A stretch of 64,000 bases of DNA from Magnolia sinica (Eukaryota; Streptophyta; Magnoliopsida; Magnoliales; Magnoliaceae), in the NCBI RefSeq assembly GCF_029962835.1, contig NC_080583.1, positions 70,727,158 to 70,791,157 of the forward strand. The letters run 5' to 3'. The translations under genes were made by a program, and so were the position numbers. Under the pieces are notes generated by a model, which saw nothing but the letters and a program-made list of their open reading frames with translations, was not told the origin of the DNA and ran no database searches. Below, one piece after another: positions 10,723 to 21,660 of this stretch. Within the stretch, counting starts at the first letter, position 1. The number at the start of each line of letters is the position of its first letter.

Positions 10723-12478
10723 AAGAATACCTGTCTTTTGACCAACAGGTGTAACAAGCTTGGCCTTCTTTTCTGGAGCTGGTGTCTTGGTTGCAGATTC
10801 TATAAGTCTCTTCTTACCCTTCTCAGCATTCACAAAGGAAATTAGTAAGAGTGGCATTAATCAGCTATAAGCAGAAGTAAACATATTTCATGACCTCCAA
10901 AAAATTGAGTAGTAATTCAACTAGGGAAGATGCATTGAAAAATACCTTCTTAAGAGTAGCTCCGTCTTCATAATCAGAGATTTCATCATCATCATCAATT
11001 CACAAAAATAAATAAATAAAGACTATCAAATTAGCATTAAACTGATAATTTGATACTACCTTCAACTAAAAGGAAAAGGAAGAAAATTTAATTAACACAA
11101 CGAGGGGTGAGAATTTTTTATTTTCCTAGCCAAAAATGATAATACTCCTTGAGAGAATAAAAAGTACCTCATCGTCATCAGATTCATCTTCTGATGATTC
11201 ATCTTCATCATCGTCAGAATCATCATCATCTTCATCTTCCTCCTTACCCTTACTAGGTTCCGCTATTTGAACCTTGGGCTTAGCAATCGAGGATTCAGGT
11301 TTAGCAGCAACCTTAACCTTCTCAGTAGCAGGCATGGCCTGCTCATCCTTAACCACGGGCTTTCCTAAGAAGTCAATGAGAAAGACCTGATACGTTAAAT
11401 ATGAAAAGAACAATTGCAAATATTCATGAATTGCCATGTGAAATCAGAAATACCATACCATTTTCCCTTACGAGAACGGGAATCTCCTCTTCAGAATCAG
11501 AATCCGAATCTGGAAAATTCAAAATCATAAAAATTTACATGCTAAATGGAGCATATGCATGTCCCAACAAGATGTTTACCATCCAGACACAGTCACAAGT
11601 GCCAGCCTGGAACATGTAGAAATTTGAGTCATGTAGGCGGCCATGTAAATCATTAGACCAATAACTCAAGCTGCTTAACTATTAGGTAGGCCATGCAAAA
11701 AAGCTCATTATTTTTGCACTTTGATTGGAGACCAATCTAATATTTGAACAGCTTGAATATTTTGCCAGATAATCTACATAGTGGTCCATCTAATTCATGG
11801 ATCAGATGTCCTACAAAACCAACCAGATTGGAACATGTATGGCCATGCTGAGGTGTGGGGCAAGAAAACATCTCAAAAAAGACAACTAAAAGATAATAAC
11901 AGGGAATTTTTAAGGCATGCAAATTTCAAGACTTACTTACTAGTGAACTCGTCAGATGTGACAATCAGACAAACACACAGTCAAGGAAATAAAAGATAAA
12001 AAAGAATATCCGTCAAAGTAACATGTAATTCTTTCAGCCGCCAACAACATGCAAGCAAAAGGCTGTAAAGGATATTCTTTTGGAACTGTGCTCTTGTAAC
12101 CACAAAAGTAGACACTCCCATGCTTCCAGCTGTGAGATAGTTCGAATTCTCTTTCAAAAATTAAATCAAAAAGAAATATGAGCACTCTTTTCTGCAGAAA
12201 GAGTTCTAAGGACTAGCTTCTTATCACCGACACTCACAAAGATTGGGATGGAGTCATTGCCTTTGTCCTTTTTCACCTCACCAAGTGCCGCCTGCATGGA
12301 GCAATGAGAGCATTTAATTACCCATATAACAACAACAACAGGGAGACAGAAAGAGATGAGATATGTATATCTATAAAATGAAACAGTTGCCCTAGACTAG
12401 AAAATGACCTGTGAAAGATGTATATATTTATTCTCTCCAGGCTGGCACTTAACAGGTTCACCTGCTTTAACTTCAACA

Positions 12479-13339
12479 CTTGAACATGATAAAAAGTCAA
12501 TGAGAAAATGTGAAGAATGAAATATTAAAAAACGATCACAAATAACAATGAGATCTGCGTTCAGTAAACAAAAAAGTGAATATCTTGCATGCGCTCAGTG
12601 CCAATGCAACTACCTTCTGAGATCCATCTGCATCTCTACAATGTTATGTGGGCCATGCATGTAAGAACACAAAAAAAAAATCTCATTGTTTTTGCATTGT
12701 ATTTACTGCAACACCAGACAGTATGGAGACAATAAAGGTTCCCATTGGTGACAGAATGCAAGCACAATTGTGCATTTGCACAGTAAACCTCTCGCACATC
12801 TGACAACTTGATTAAAATGCATCCCCAGTACAAAACATGAGGCCAGCATGACTCCTTACTGACCTCAGCCCAGAGATATTATCGGATCAAATCATGAAAG
12901 GCATATCAAATCATGCTAGTAGCAACAAAGCTATGTTGCACAGCCCATGCACAAATCATTCATGATGATATGGACTTTGCTACTAGGGAGGTAAAAAGCA
13001 ACAATCATGTGACAGCTCCAGCAAAAGATGCCTAAAAAACAGCCATGAAGCAATTAAGCTTTATCAGCCAGATGGAGAAACACTACCCCACTGAGTAGCA
13101 TTACAACAATCACGCTCCACAATAAAAGGACCAATGTATGACACAACACTTTATACCATCTAACATAGCATCTGTAGAAACTTCATTGCATTCCTTGGTA
13201 CCCAAGCCTTTGTATAGAAAACCACACCATGAAACCATCAGGGTACCAAACAGATGAAGAACCAGCAGCCAAACCTAAATAGTAAAATAAGCTACCTCAG
13301 GAATACCATTTGCAAATTGTAAATGTTATATTGTAAATC
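12479..13339. other. Unassigned CACTA cargo, probable HD2 first intron
   Basis: No coding signal. The stretch follows, on the minus strand, directly upstream of the splice acceptor of the first visible HD2 exon, so it may be intron 1. No MEFWG-coding first exon was found here. Confidence 0.3.
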
Positions 13340-15355
13340 AGTTAAGGTTTAGGTTATAGGTTAAGGTTTAGGTTTAGGTTATAGGTTTTGAGATTTAAGA
13401 ATAGGTTTAGGTTAAGGTTATAAGTTTAGGTTTAGGAAATCGGGTTCAGGTTTAGTTTTGGGTTTTCAAGTTTAGGTTTAGGTTTAGGTTAGGGAGTTGA
13501 GATTAGGATTAGGTGTAGGTTTAGGTTTAGGGATTTGAGAATACATTAAAGTTTAGGTTTAGGAAATCGGGTTCGGGTTCAAGATCAGCTTTACGTTTGG
13601 GTTTTAGGTTTAGGTTTAGGTTATAGGTTATAAGTGTAGGTTTAGGTTTAGGTTATAGGTTTTGGGATTTGAGAATAGGTTTAGGTTATTAGTATAGGTT
13701 TAGGTTTAGGTTTAGGTTTTATGTTTAGGTTATGGTTATAGGTTTAGGTTTAGGTTTAGGTTAGGTTATAGGTTAAGGTTTAGGGAATTGAGTTTAGGTT
13801 ATAGGTTTAGGTTAAAGTTTAGGTTAGAGGTTAAGGTTTAGGTTTAGGTTTAGGTTTAGGTTATAGGTTTTGGGATTTGAGAATAGGTTTAGGTTAAGGT
13901 TATAAGTTTAGGTTTAGGTTGTAGGTTTAGGGATTTGAGTTTAGGTTTAAGTTATAGGTTTAGGTTTAGGTTTAATTTTTAGGTTTAAGTATAGGCTTAG
14001 GTTATAGGTTATAGGTTATATGTTTAGGTTAAGGTTAAGGAATTCGGGTTCAGGTTCGGGTTTGGATTCGGGTTTAGGTTATAGGTTTTGGGATTTGAGA
14101 ATAGTTTTAGGTTGTAAGTATAAGTTTAGGTTGGGTTATAGGTTAAGGTTTACGGATTTGAGTTAAGGTTTTAGATTTTAGGTTTATGTTAAGGTTTAAG
14201 GATTTGAGTTTAGGTTATAGGTTTAGGATTAGGTTATAGGTTTAAGTTTAAGTTTAAGTTATAGGCTTAGGTTATAAGATATAGGTTATATGTTTAGGTT
14301 AAGGTTTAAGAATTCGGGTTCAGGTTCGAGTTTGGATTCAGGTTTAGGTTATAGGTTTTGGGATTTGAGAATAGTTTTAGGTTATAAGTATAGGTTTAGC
14401 TTGGGTTATAGGTTAAGGTTTAAGGATTTGAGAATAGTTTTAGGTTATAAGTAAGTTTTAGGTTTAGGTATAGGCTTAAGTTATAAGTTATAAGTTATAT
14501 GTTTAGGTTAAGGTTTAGGAATTTGGGTTCAGGTTCGGGTTCGGGTTTGGGTTCGGGTTTGGGTTATAGGTTTTGGTTTTAGTTTAGGTTATAAGTTTTA
14601 GTTTAGGTTATAGTTTACAGGTTTAGGTTATAATTTCTGGGATTTGAGAATGGGTTCGGGTTTAGGTTATAGATTTTGGTTTTGGTTTAGGTTATAGGTT
14701 TTGGTTTAGGTTATAGGTTATAGGTTTAGGTTAAGGTTTAGGTTTAGGTTATAGGTTTTGGAATTTGAGAATAAGTTTAGGTTATAAGTTTAGGTTTAGG
14801 TTGGGTTTAGGTTATAGATTTAGGTTTAGGATATAACTGTAGGTTATAGGTTTAAGGAAAGGTTAGGTTTAGGTTATAGGTTTTGGGATTTGAGAATAGT
14901 TTTAAGTTATAAGTATAGGTTTGGGTTAGGTTATAGGTTAAGGTTTTCGTTCATAGGTTTTGGTTTAGGTTATGGTTATAGGTTTATGTTAAGGTTTAGG
15001 TTTAGGTTTAGGTTAAGGTTTAGGTTTAGGGAATTGAGAATAGGTTCGGGTTTAGGTTTAGGAAATCGAGTTCGGGTTCAAGATCGGGTTTAGGTTTGGG
15101 TTTTCAAGTTAAGGTTTAGGTTTAAGTTAGGGAGTTGAGATTAGGATTAGGTGTAGGTTTAGGTTTAGAGATTTGAGAATACATTTAGGTTTTAGGTTAG
15201 GTTTAGGTTATAAGTATAGCTTTTAGGATTTGAGAATAAGATTAAGTTTAGGTTTAGGTTTAAGTTATAGGTTTAGGTTTAAGTTATAGGTTATAAGTTT
15301 AGGTAATTGAGAATAAGTTTAGGTTATAGGTTTAGGGTGTGGTTTACGTTAAGGG
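13340..15355 (+). repeat. Telomere-like TTTAGGT array, long block (~2 kb)
   Basis: Two kilobases consist almost wholly of degenerate 6-8 nt units: tttaggt, ttaggtta, ttataggt, ttcgggt. Higher-order repeats occur, such as a gggatttgagaataggtttagg module recurring many times. The G-rich strand is plus, as in 6363-6710, and the same gattaggattaggtgtagg module is shared, so both blocks have one origin. It lies inside the giant CACTA. Open frames here encode only Arg/Phe/Gly repeats and are not genes. Confidence 0.9.
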
Positions 15356-15367
15356 TGTGATCCTTGC

Positions 15368-15707
15368 AAATACAGATATAAACACAGCCTGTCCAAATGG
15401 CCAGACCCTTCTAATATTGTTAATAGAAAATGAATAGCTTCATCATGGTCATAACAGTGGTTCCCACCTTCCAGGGACCCCCGCTCATCCGGATAGCTCC
15501 GACACACATCCAGGTTGCTCCATTAATTTCGAGCAAATACATAAATATGACCTGTCCAAATGGCTAGGCCCCTCCAATGCTGTCCATAGGAAATGGACAG
15601 CTTCATCATGGTCATAACAGCGGTTCCCACCTTCCAGGGACCCCCGCTCAACATCCGGATAGCTCCGACGCACATCCGGGTCTACTTCATCAATTTCGAG
15701 CTAATAC
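15368..15707 (+). repeat. Tandem duplication, two ~170-bp copies
   Basis: Copies at 15368-15534 and 15535-15707 share cctgtccaaatgg, cttcatcatggtcataacag, ttcccaccttccaggg and ggatagctccgac. They differ by scattered substitutions and small indels. The origin is unknown; they directly follow the telomere-like array. Confidence 0.85.
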
Positions 15708-17000
15708 ATTTAAAAACAACATAAATATATCTAAAAGCATCTGGATATCTGGGGAAGGCCTCCCATATTTGTATTTTTGGTTACTCATCCCTTTGTCTAC
15801 AAGCCACAATCAACCAACAATTTCTATCGCTACCTGTACTCTGAAACCAACACAATTTGTCAAAGAACAAACTATTCTAATCAAAGAACAAAAAAAGACA
15901 ACAAGGGTCCACATTCATAGGGAAATTGGTGAAAGAATAAACTATTCTGATCTGGATAGTTCTCGGTCACAGTGGGGCAAATAAATAGTCACTGAAACAA
16001 GGGCCCACAATAACACTGTAATTCAGCAAACTGTGCATTTACAGAGGCATAAGACCATTTTAAATCGTATCATATGCAAGCAGTAAAGATACAGGCATAC
16101 GGAGTATATGGAAACACCCCAGAGAAAATTGAAATGATGGAAAAATCAGAATGCTACAAACTGCAATGTAGCAATGAAAAAAAAAATCTTAAAATGGGTT
16201 CACTTAAACAAGGCCTTTTTTGGATGATGGGCTTAAATTCATCTGAACTCATTTTTAGCTGAAAGTTGTTGATTTGCCGATCACACTCACAAGCACGTCA
16301 GCATCAGTAGGAACTACTACTGTTCAGTGTAGATACACACAAACAGTTCAATTTAACAGAGGGTCCTGACCTATGTGGCCCACTCGAAGAGTAGACGGGC
16401 CTGATTTTTATGTCAAGGAGTGAACCAGAATGAATGATTCACAATCGATATGAATCATTCATTTTACCGACCATTTATTAAATGATTGAAAACATCTTGC
16501 TTTAGTAATTCTTGAAAAAATATAGTTAAACGAAAGTGGGACTGAATCCTTCAGGAAAAAAAAAATCAAAGGTGGGACTGGGGCAGAGGGTAGTCTAAAT
16601 TAATTATTTTAGCTATTTAATATAATCAAATTTAACCTTTCCTGCTTTTGGTCAGCTAATCACTAACTGATGGTAAGGAATAGTATCATTAGATCAAAGC
16701 AACTATCAAATGACAATCAATATGAGGTGGCTCAATGTGATGACCAATTTGATAGCAAAGACATTTCATCAAACACATGTTGTGCACACCTTAAATATTC
16801 ACAATAAATGATGATTGGCACGACTATTCACACCTTAAACATTCACAACAAGCCCTAATCCTTTTCCCATTACAGAGTTTAGGAAATCCCTAATTCCAAT
16901 ATTGTATCCTCTGATAATCTGTGGATTTATAGATCTAAAAATTAAAAACCTAAATAGAGAAATGAGTACCTGGCCAGGGAAGAGATGAAGGGCAAGGGCT
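15708..17000. other. Unassigned CACTA cargo with a possible captured 5' exon
   Basis: Nothing clearly coding. On the minus strand a C/T-rich leader-like stretch (17140 down to 16970) ends in ccag followed by gtactc, a plausible splice donor at 16969-16968. It could be a captured 5' untranslated exon, possibly of the HD2 gene further along the same strand. No start codon context supports this. Confidence 0.3.
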
Positions 17001-17039
17001 GCACGGTGTCTAAGACCGGGACGGCGATGATGCAAGTGA

Positions 17040-17081
<42 letters not shown>
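17040..17081 (+). repeat. GA microsatellite
   Basis: An uninterrupted ga run of about 20 dinucleotides, read as CT on the minus strand inside the leader-like stretch described for 16970-17140. Confidence 0.95.
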
Positions 17082-17084
<3 letters not shown>

Positions 17085-17204
17085 AAGGGAGAGCAGTGAG
17101 AGAGCGCAGAGGGAGGGCAGCGAGAAAGCACTAAGAAATGGGGGGAGATATTGGGCGCGGCTCTGTTTTGAGCGCGTGCCAATTTTGGGCGGGACGGTGG
17201 CCGA

Positions 17205-17697
17205 TGGTCGGTGCTCTGTGGGCCCCACCATGATGTACATGTTTCATCCATTCCATTCATCCATTTTTACAGATCATTTTAGCGCTTAATACAAAAAATG
17301 ATATGGATATAAATCCTAGGTGGGCCACACCATAGGACAAAAATAATGAATGGATATTCACAATTAAAATCCTCCTAAGGCCCACTGTACTATTTGTTTG
17401 ACATCCAATCTGTTGATTTGATCATAAAGACCCAGATGAAGGGAAAAAATAAATATCAGCTTGATGCAAAACTTTTATGGCCCCCAAAACAATTTAAATG
17501 GTCAAAATTCATTCAACACTATTTCCTGTAATGTGGTCCACTTCAGATTGAAATATAATTCTTTTTTTTCATATCATAAAATGATATATAAAAATAGATG
17601 GACGGCATGGATGATACACATACATCATGGTGGGCGCCAAACTGCACCAACCACCAGCCAATAGCTGGTGTCAGGGGGAGTAGCCAATCTGTTTCCC
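17205..17697. mobile_element. Mutator-type MITE, left end damaged
   Basis: The core gtgggccccaccatgatgta and the mirror half ending tacatcatggtgggcgcc lie between complementary arms. The right end (ctggtgtcagggggagtagccaatctgtttcc) matches the right end of the intact copy at 48871-49391. The left outer arm is missing, so no target duplication can be called. Confidence 0.7.
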
Positions 17698-18268
17698 ACC
17701 ATAGCAAATACATGTGATTTAATCTCCATGTTTCCTACCGTATGGTCCACTTTAGCTTTAATTGTGGACTCAACCACTAAAATGATCTAGAAAAATGGAT
17801 TGACAGTGTGTATAAACCATGACTTCGGGCCACGAGCTTAAAAATAAAGTCAATCCATGACTTGGGTGGGCCACACCACATACTATAGTTGAGAGGGTTA
17901 CCCTCCCATTAAAACATTCATAATCATTTATTGGGCCCACCTAGATGTGGTTTATAGATCCAGCCCATTCCTTATGTGTGTCCCACTTAGATGAGGAGTC
18001 AGCCCAAGTTTCATACACATCTAAAACCCATGTGGGCGCCACCAATTAAATGCTTTTATATGTTTTAGGGATGTCTTCACATAGTTTTAGATACTATGGC
18101 CCACCTGAGTTTCGTATATGACTGATTTTTGGACTTAAAGGGGACACATCAAATGCATGGTGTTGATGTTCTACATACATCATTGTGGGGCACACACAGA
18201 TTAACCTCATGGGAAGTTCCCGTGAGGTGACCTTATAGTACCATTTCATTATTTAGGTAACTCCTTTC
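17698..18268. mobile_element. Degenerate MITE fragments
   Basis: Pieces of the same MITE family are recognisable (tatggtccactttag, gtgggccacaccaca, gtgggcgccaccaatt, catcattgtggggcacac). They are too rearranged to give ends. No gene is seen. Confidence 0.5.
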
Positions 18269-18688
18269 GGGCCCATTTGGCCGGGTGGATTGGAAGGGAT
18301 TGAATGGTATTAGGGTGGATGGCATGGATTTCAAGGTAATGAATAGTGATGGTGTTGTTAGTGGATTGTCTTGGATTGTTATATCCCGGGATTGCTATAT
18401 CGAGTCTGTTTGGCACACCCAGCCAATCCCGGGATTAAACCTTCCCATCCCTTCCAATCCCTCTAACCAAACACGTCATGGGCAAATTTGAATGGATTAG
18501 GGTGGATTGGATGGGATTTAAAGGTAATGATGGTGTTGTCAGTGGATTGTCTTAAGATCCTTGGGATTGCTATATCCGGCGATCAGGTCACCCAGCTTGT
18601 TTGGCACACCCGGCCAATCCCAGGATTTAACTTCCAATCCCTTCCAATACCATCCAATCCCTTCCAATCCGCCCAGCCAAATGGGCCC
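18269..18688. mobile_element. 420-bp TIR element (GGGCCCATTTGGC ends)
   Basis: The left end gggcccatttggccgggtgg and the right end ccgcccagccaaatgggccc are inverted copies over about 30 bp, continuing into ggattggaagggattg. The interior holds two half-diverged repeats of the module ggattgtctt...tttggcacacc..gccaatccc. Superfamily (hAT or PIF/Harbinger) is unresolved because no clear target duplication flanks it. Confidence 0.7.
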
Positions 18689-18699
18689 TCATGGGTGTT

Positions 18700-19140
18700 A
18701 CTCTAACCGTGTAGGACCCACCTTGATATATTTTATGTATATAATTGACACCGTCCATATATTTTTCCATCATATATTAGGATGTGATTTCAAATCATAA
18801 GAACTCAATAATCTCAGGGGGGTCATACCAATCAAAACAATGATGAATAACTATTAAAAACCTTTTGAAGGCCACAAAAGTTTTGGATCAATTTGATCTT
18901 TGTAGTTTACCTTCATCTAGATCATCTTTACATTATCAACAAGTTGGATTACAAATAAACATTACTAAAACCCTACGATGGGCTCTTTAAAATTTTTAAT
19001 AGCAAGGTACTATATTATCATTCTTTCCAGTGGTGTGGTCCACTTAAGATTTAAATCTACACAATTTTTTATACCCAACCCAAAAATGGGTTGGAGAAAC
19101 ATAGGGGCGACAAGGATATACGACACATCATCAAAGTCTC
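18700..19140. mobile_element. MITE of the abundant family, decayed
   Basis: The arm taggacccaccttgatatatttta...gacaccgtccatatatttttcc and its mirror (gtggtccacttaagattt...atacgacacatcatc) are recognisable. Between them is the usual middle segment (ggccacaaaagttttggatcaa). Ends are eroded. Confidence 0.6.
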
Positions 19141-19149
19141 ACTTTTGTG

Positions 19150-19635
19150 ATATAACTTTTTAATTTTTCTTATCAAAAATACAAAATCTAGTTTTCTTTT
19201 TTCAAATATATTTTTTTTACAATTTGTCAATTTTTTTCACAATTTTGTTTAATTTCTTAAATTTTCTTTTCCAAAATATCATTTTTTTTTTTTTAATCTC
19301 ACTTTTGTTATATAACTTTTCAATTTTTGTTGTCAAAATACAAAATCTAGTTTTCTTTTTTTTTAAATATATTTTTTTAGATTTTATCAATTTTTTCACA
19401 ATTTTGTTTAATTTTTTAAATTTTCTTTTTCAAAATATCATTTTTTATCAAAATTCTTTTTTTTCAAAATTATCAACATTATTCAAGTTCTTAATTTTAT
19501 TTTTTTTCAAAATCTAGATTTTTATAAAATTACAGTTTTTTTTCAAAATTTAAATTTTTCTTAAACATTGTTAATTATTTTTCTAAGTTTCTCAACTATT
19601 TTTTTTTCGAAATTCATAATTTTTTTGAGCTTTTT
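19150..19635 (+). other. T-rich low-complexity stretch
   Basis: Long T tracts with a duplicated module (aaaatacaaaatctagttttc, and ttaattttttaaattttc-like runs). No coding signal. It lies immediately inside the right subterminal repeats of the giant CACTA. Confidence 0.7.
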
Positions 19636-19639
19636 TATT

Positions 19640-20168
19640 TTTGACTTGAGCATTAGAGACGGTTTAGGACCGTCTCTAATAGAGAGTCTTTGACAGTTTC
19701 TGATAGAGACGGTCTTTGACAGTATCTAATAGAGACGGTCTTTGATAGGGCTATAAGACTGTTTAGGACTATCTCTAATAGAGATGGTCCTTGACAGTCT
19801 CTAATAGAGACGGTCTAAGGCCGTCTCCAATAGAGACGGTCTTTAACAAGGTTGTAAGACGGCTAAGGACCGTCTCTAATAGAGACGGTCTTTGACAGTC
19901 TTAGATTACAAGTAAAAGACGTCCAATGACCGTCTCTAATGCAGACGGCCAATGACCGTCTCAAATGACCGCATATAAGACGGTCAACGACCGTCTTAAA
20001 TGATTTGTGGATGTTCAAATTTTAAAGACAATATTAAGGACAGTCAGGGGCCGTCTAAAAGTTTAGAGACGGTTTACGGCTGTCTCTAAAGCATCTTTAA
20101 ACCAAGTAATTTTAGAGACGATCCAGAACCGTCTCTAAATCCGTCCTTGTTTTTCCATTTTTCATAGG
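19640..20168 (+). repeat. Right subterminal repeats of the giant CACTA
   Basis: More than ten copies of gagacggtc and its complement gaccgtctc (for example tagagacggtttaggaccgt) cover 500 bp, matching the left-end family at 5745-6230. The terminal bases around 20160-20170 no longer show a clear tagtg end. Confidence 0.75.
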
Positions 20169-20230
20169 TCCACTCAATATTATACTCCCGATCAACCTGT
20201 AAAGGTTTCCTCTCATCTGTACCTTCATAA
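20169..20230 (-). mobile_element. Ty1/copia fossil, piece 2 (short)
   Basis: The minus strand encodes an RGNLYRLIGS-like stretch, characteristic of the copia segment just before the GAG-pre-integrase domain. It sits between the giant CACTA and solo LTR copy 2, and links the pieces on both sides. Confidence 0.7.
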
Positions 20231-21660
20231 TGATAGCCTCAAGTGTAGGACAGCATTGCAGTTTTACTTGATGAGGGTGAGATCGAATCCACAAGGACTT
20301 ATATTTGTATGTTCTCTATAATACTTTAGAACTAGATGTAGAAATAAAACTAATTATGAGATTAGATTTTATAAGAAAAAGTATGATTGAGACTAAGATA
20401 ATTTAAAGGAAAATCAATACAGCACCAAGGATCCACTTATGGCCATTCTTAATGTCTAATTCATTTTATTCAATTATATAACTCAACTGGAATTAAAGTC
20501 ATATCTTATACAGATGAATAATAATGGTCAAACAATCATTAACAAAACCAAAATAGATTTGAACTTCAATTGATTTGCTTCCCTATAAAGGACTAAACTA
20601 TTGATCATTGGGAATTCAAAGTATCTATCGTACCCTTAATCTATGATAGATGAATGGATTTTACAAATTAATCCCTTGTAAAATAGATAAGAAATCACTC
20701 TTAGTTTTCTTAAGCATCCAGTGTGCCCGAAGTCGACAATGGATCAAAGTAAATTAAAAATAAATCTTCATTCGAACCAATATCAATGAATTGTTCAACA
20801 ATTAAACCAAATACTTGAATCAAAGTAAACTGAGACATTAAAAAATATTACAAGTTCTTAGCCCTAGCTAAGAGATTTATCCAACCATATACATAATTGA
20901 ATTAAACTCAAACAAAAAATATAAAAACCAAAGTAGAATTGAAGAATTGGAAGATAACTCTATAGAAGCTTCACAACTCATTGCTCTCTTTCTCTCTCCT
21001 CTACCTTAATTCATACCTAGACTAACTTAGAACATCCATTTAAATAGGAAAAACTCGTAGGGACTTGGAACTGAATTCAATTTTTGTGCTTTTCTTATGC
21101 CTTTGTCACAACAACAGTCACCTTCAGTTGTAGCTGAACGTACCTTCGCTCACACCGAACCCACTTTTAGTTGAAGCTGAATTTCATCAAAATCTGTCTG
21201 AAGTCTTTGTCACTTTCAAGTCGTACCAAACCTTCTTTCGGTGGCACCAAACATGACTTTGGTCGGACTTAAGTTTTGAACTAAATTACATCTGAAAATC
21301 ACAATTCCTTGCTCCACTGTTCTGTGCACATTTGGTCAAACTGAACCAATATTAGGTGGAACCGAATAGTCTGTTATTTTTGTTATTATACTTTGTGATT
21401 TTTCAATCTTTTTTTCATCTTTCATCCTTGATTTTCTTAGATCTTTGGCACTTGAAATCTTCAATAATATCCTCTAGATCTCCATTTCTTCATTGATCAT
21501 TCTTTTCAGCTTCAATCAATCTTTTTAAGTGCCTATTCTTCTTCATGTCCAAAATATCCTCCCATGAAAAAAATATATATAATTAAATCAATTTGGTATT
21601 TAAATACCAAGAAAGCTAATGTAATTGAGATGATAAATATGCAATATTTAGGCATTATCA
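20231..21660 (-). mobile_element. Solo LTR (family A, copy 2) inserted in copia
   Basis: A 1430-bp unit starts tgatagcctcaagtgtagg and ends atttaggcattatca, so it has TG...CA ends. The flanks are cataa (20226-20230) and cttaa (21661-21665), a 5-bp duplication with one difference. It is related over its length to 3846-5131: shared order of motifs, ggatccacttat/ggatccacgaatc near the left, and gataaatatgcaatattt at the right. No internal region is present. Confidence 0.7.

Larger units (their letters stand above)
6996..12478 (-). pseudogene. HDT: HD2-type histone deacetylase gene fragment captured in CACTA
   Basis: Exons of a plant-specific HD2 (HDT) nucleolar histone deacetylase lie in order on the minus strand: 12409-12478 (VEVKAGEPVK), 12291 to about 12090 (LGEVKKDKGN; EFELSHSWKHGSVYF), 11459-11509 (DSDSDSEEEIP) and 11168-11364 (AKPKVQIAEPS plus an acidic tract). 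They continue with about 10998-10946, about 10822-10731 (AEKGKKR; TPAPEKKAKL) and 6996-7139 (TPYPSKQARKTPAN; CKTCSK). Most have GT donors, and introns are retained, so this is a genomic capture and not a retrocopy. The first exon (MEFWG) and the last exon, with the rest of the C2H2 finger, were not found. An extra T in a run near 12170 shifts the frame, and a TAG lies at 7052-7054. A 3.17 kb LTR sits in one intron. It is non-functional as a deacetylase; transcripts could still arise. Confidence 0.85.
5698..20168. mobile_element. Giant CACTA-like element carrying HD2 gene fragments
   Basis: The left end begins cactacaccaaaacaacg at 5698, a canonical CACTA terminus. Copies of a gacggtc/gaccgtc subterminal repeat are dense at both ends (5745-6230 and 19640-20160). 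The right terminus, near 20166-20170, is eroded and only weakly matches the left one, although a gaaaaacaaggacgg motif mirrors gaaaaaaggatgg inside the left end. Copia similarity stops at one side and resumes at the adjacent polyprotein position on the other, so the 14.5 kb between is one insertion. Inside are HD2 exons, telomere-like arrays, a nested gypsy-type solo LTR and MITEs. No transposase is recognised, so it looks non-autonomous. Confidence 0.65.

Noticed and set aside
14890-15093. Open frame encoding Arg/Phe/Gly/Leu repeats
   Set aside because: Pure translation of the TTTAGGT-like array; periodic and without homology or gene context.
16835-17260. Open frames on the minus strand with long Ser-Leu runs
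   Set aside because: Produced by the CT microsatellite and MITE sequence; only a possible untranslated exon is kept as a finding.
19217-19517. Lys- or Phe-rich open frames
   Set aside because: Low-complexity T-rich DNA; no gene evidence.
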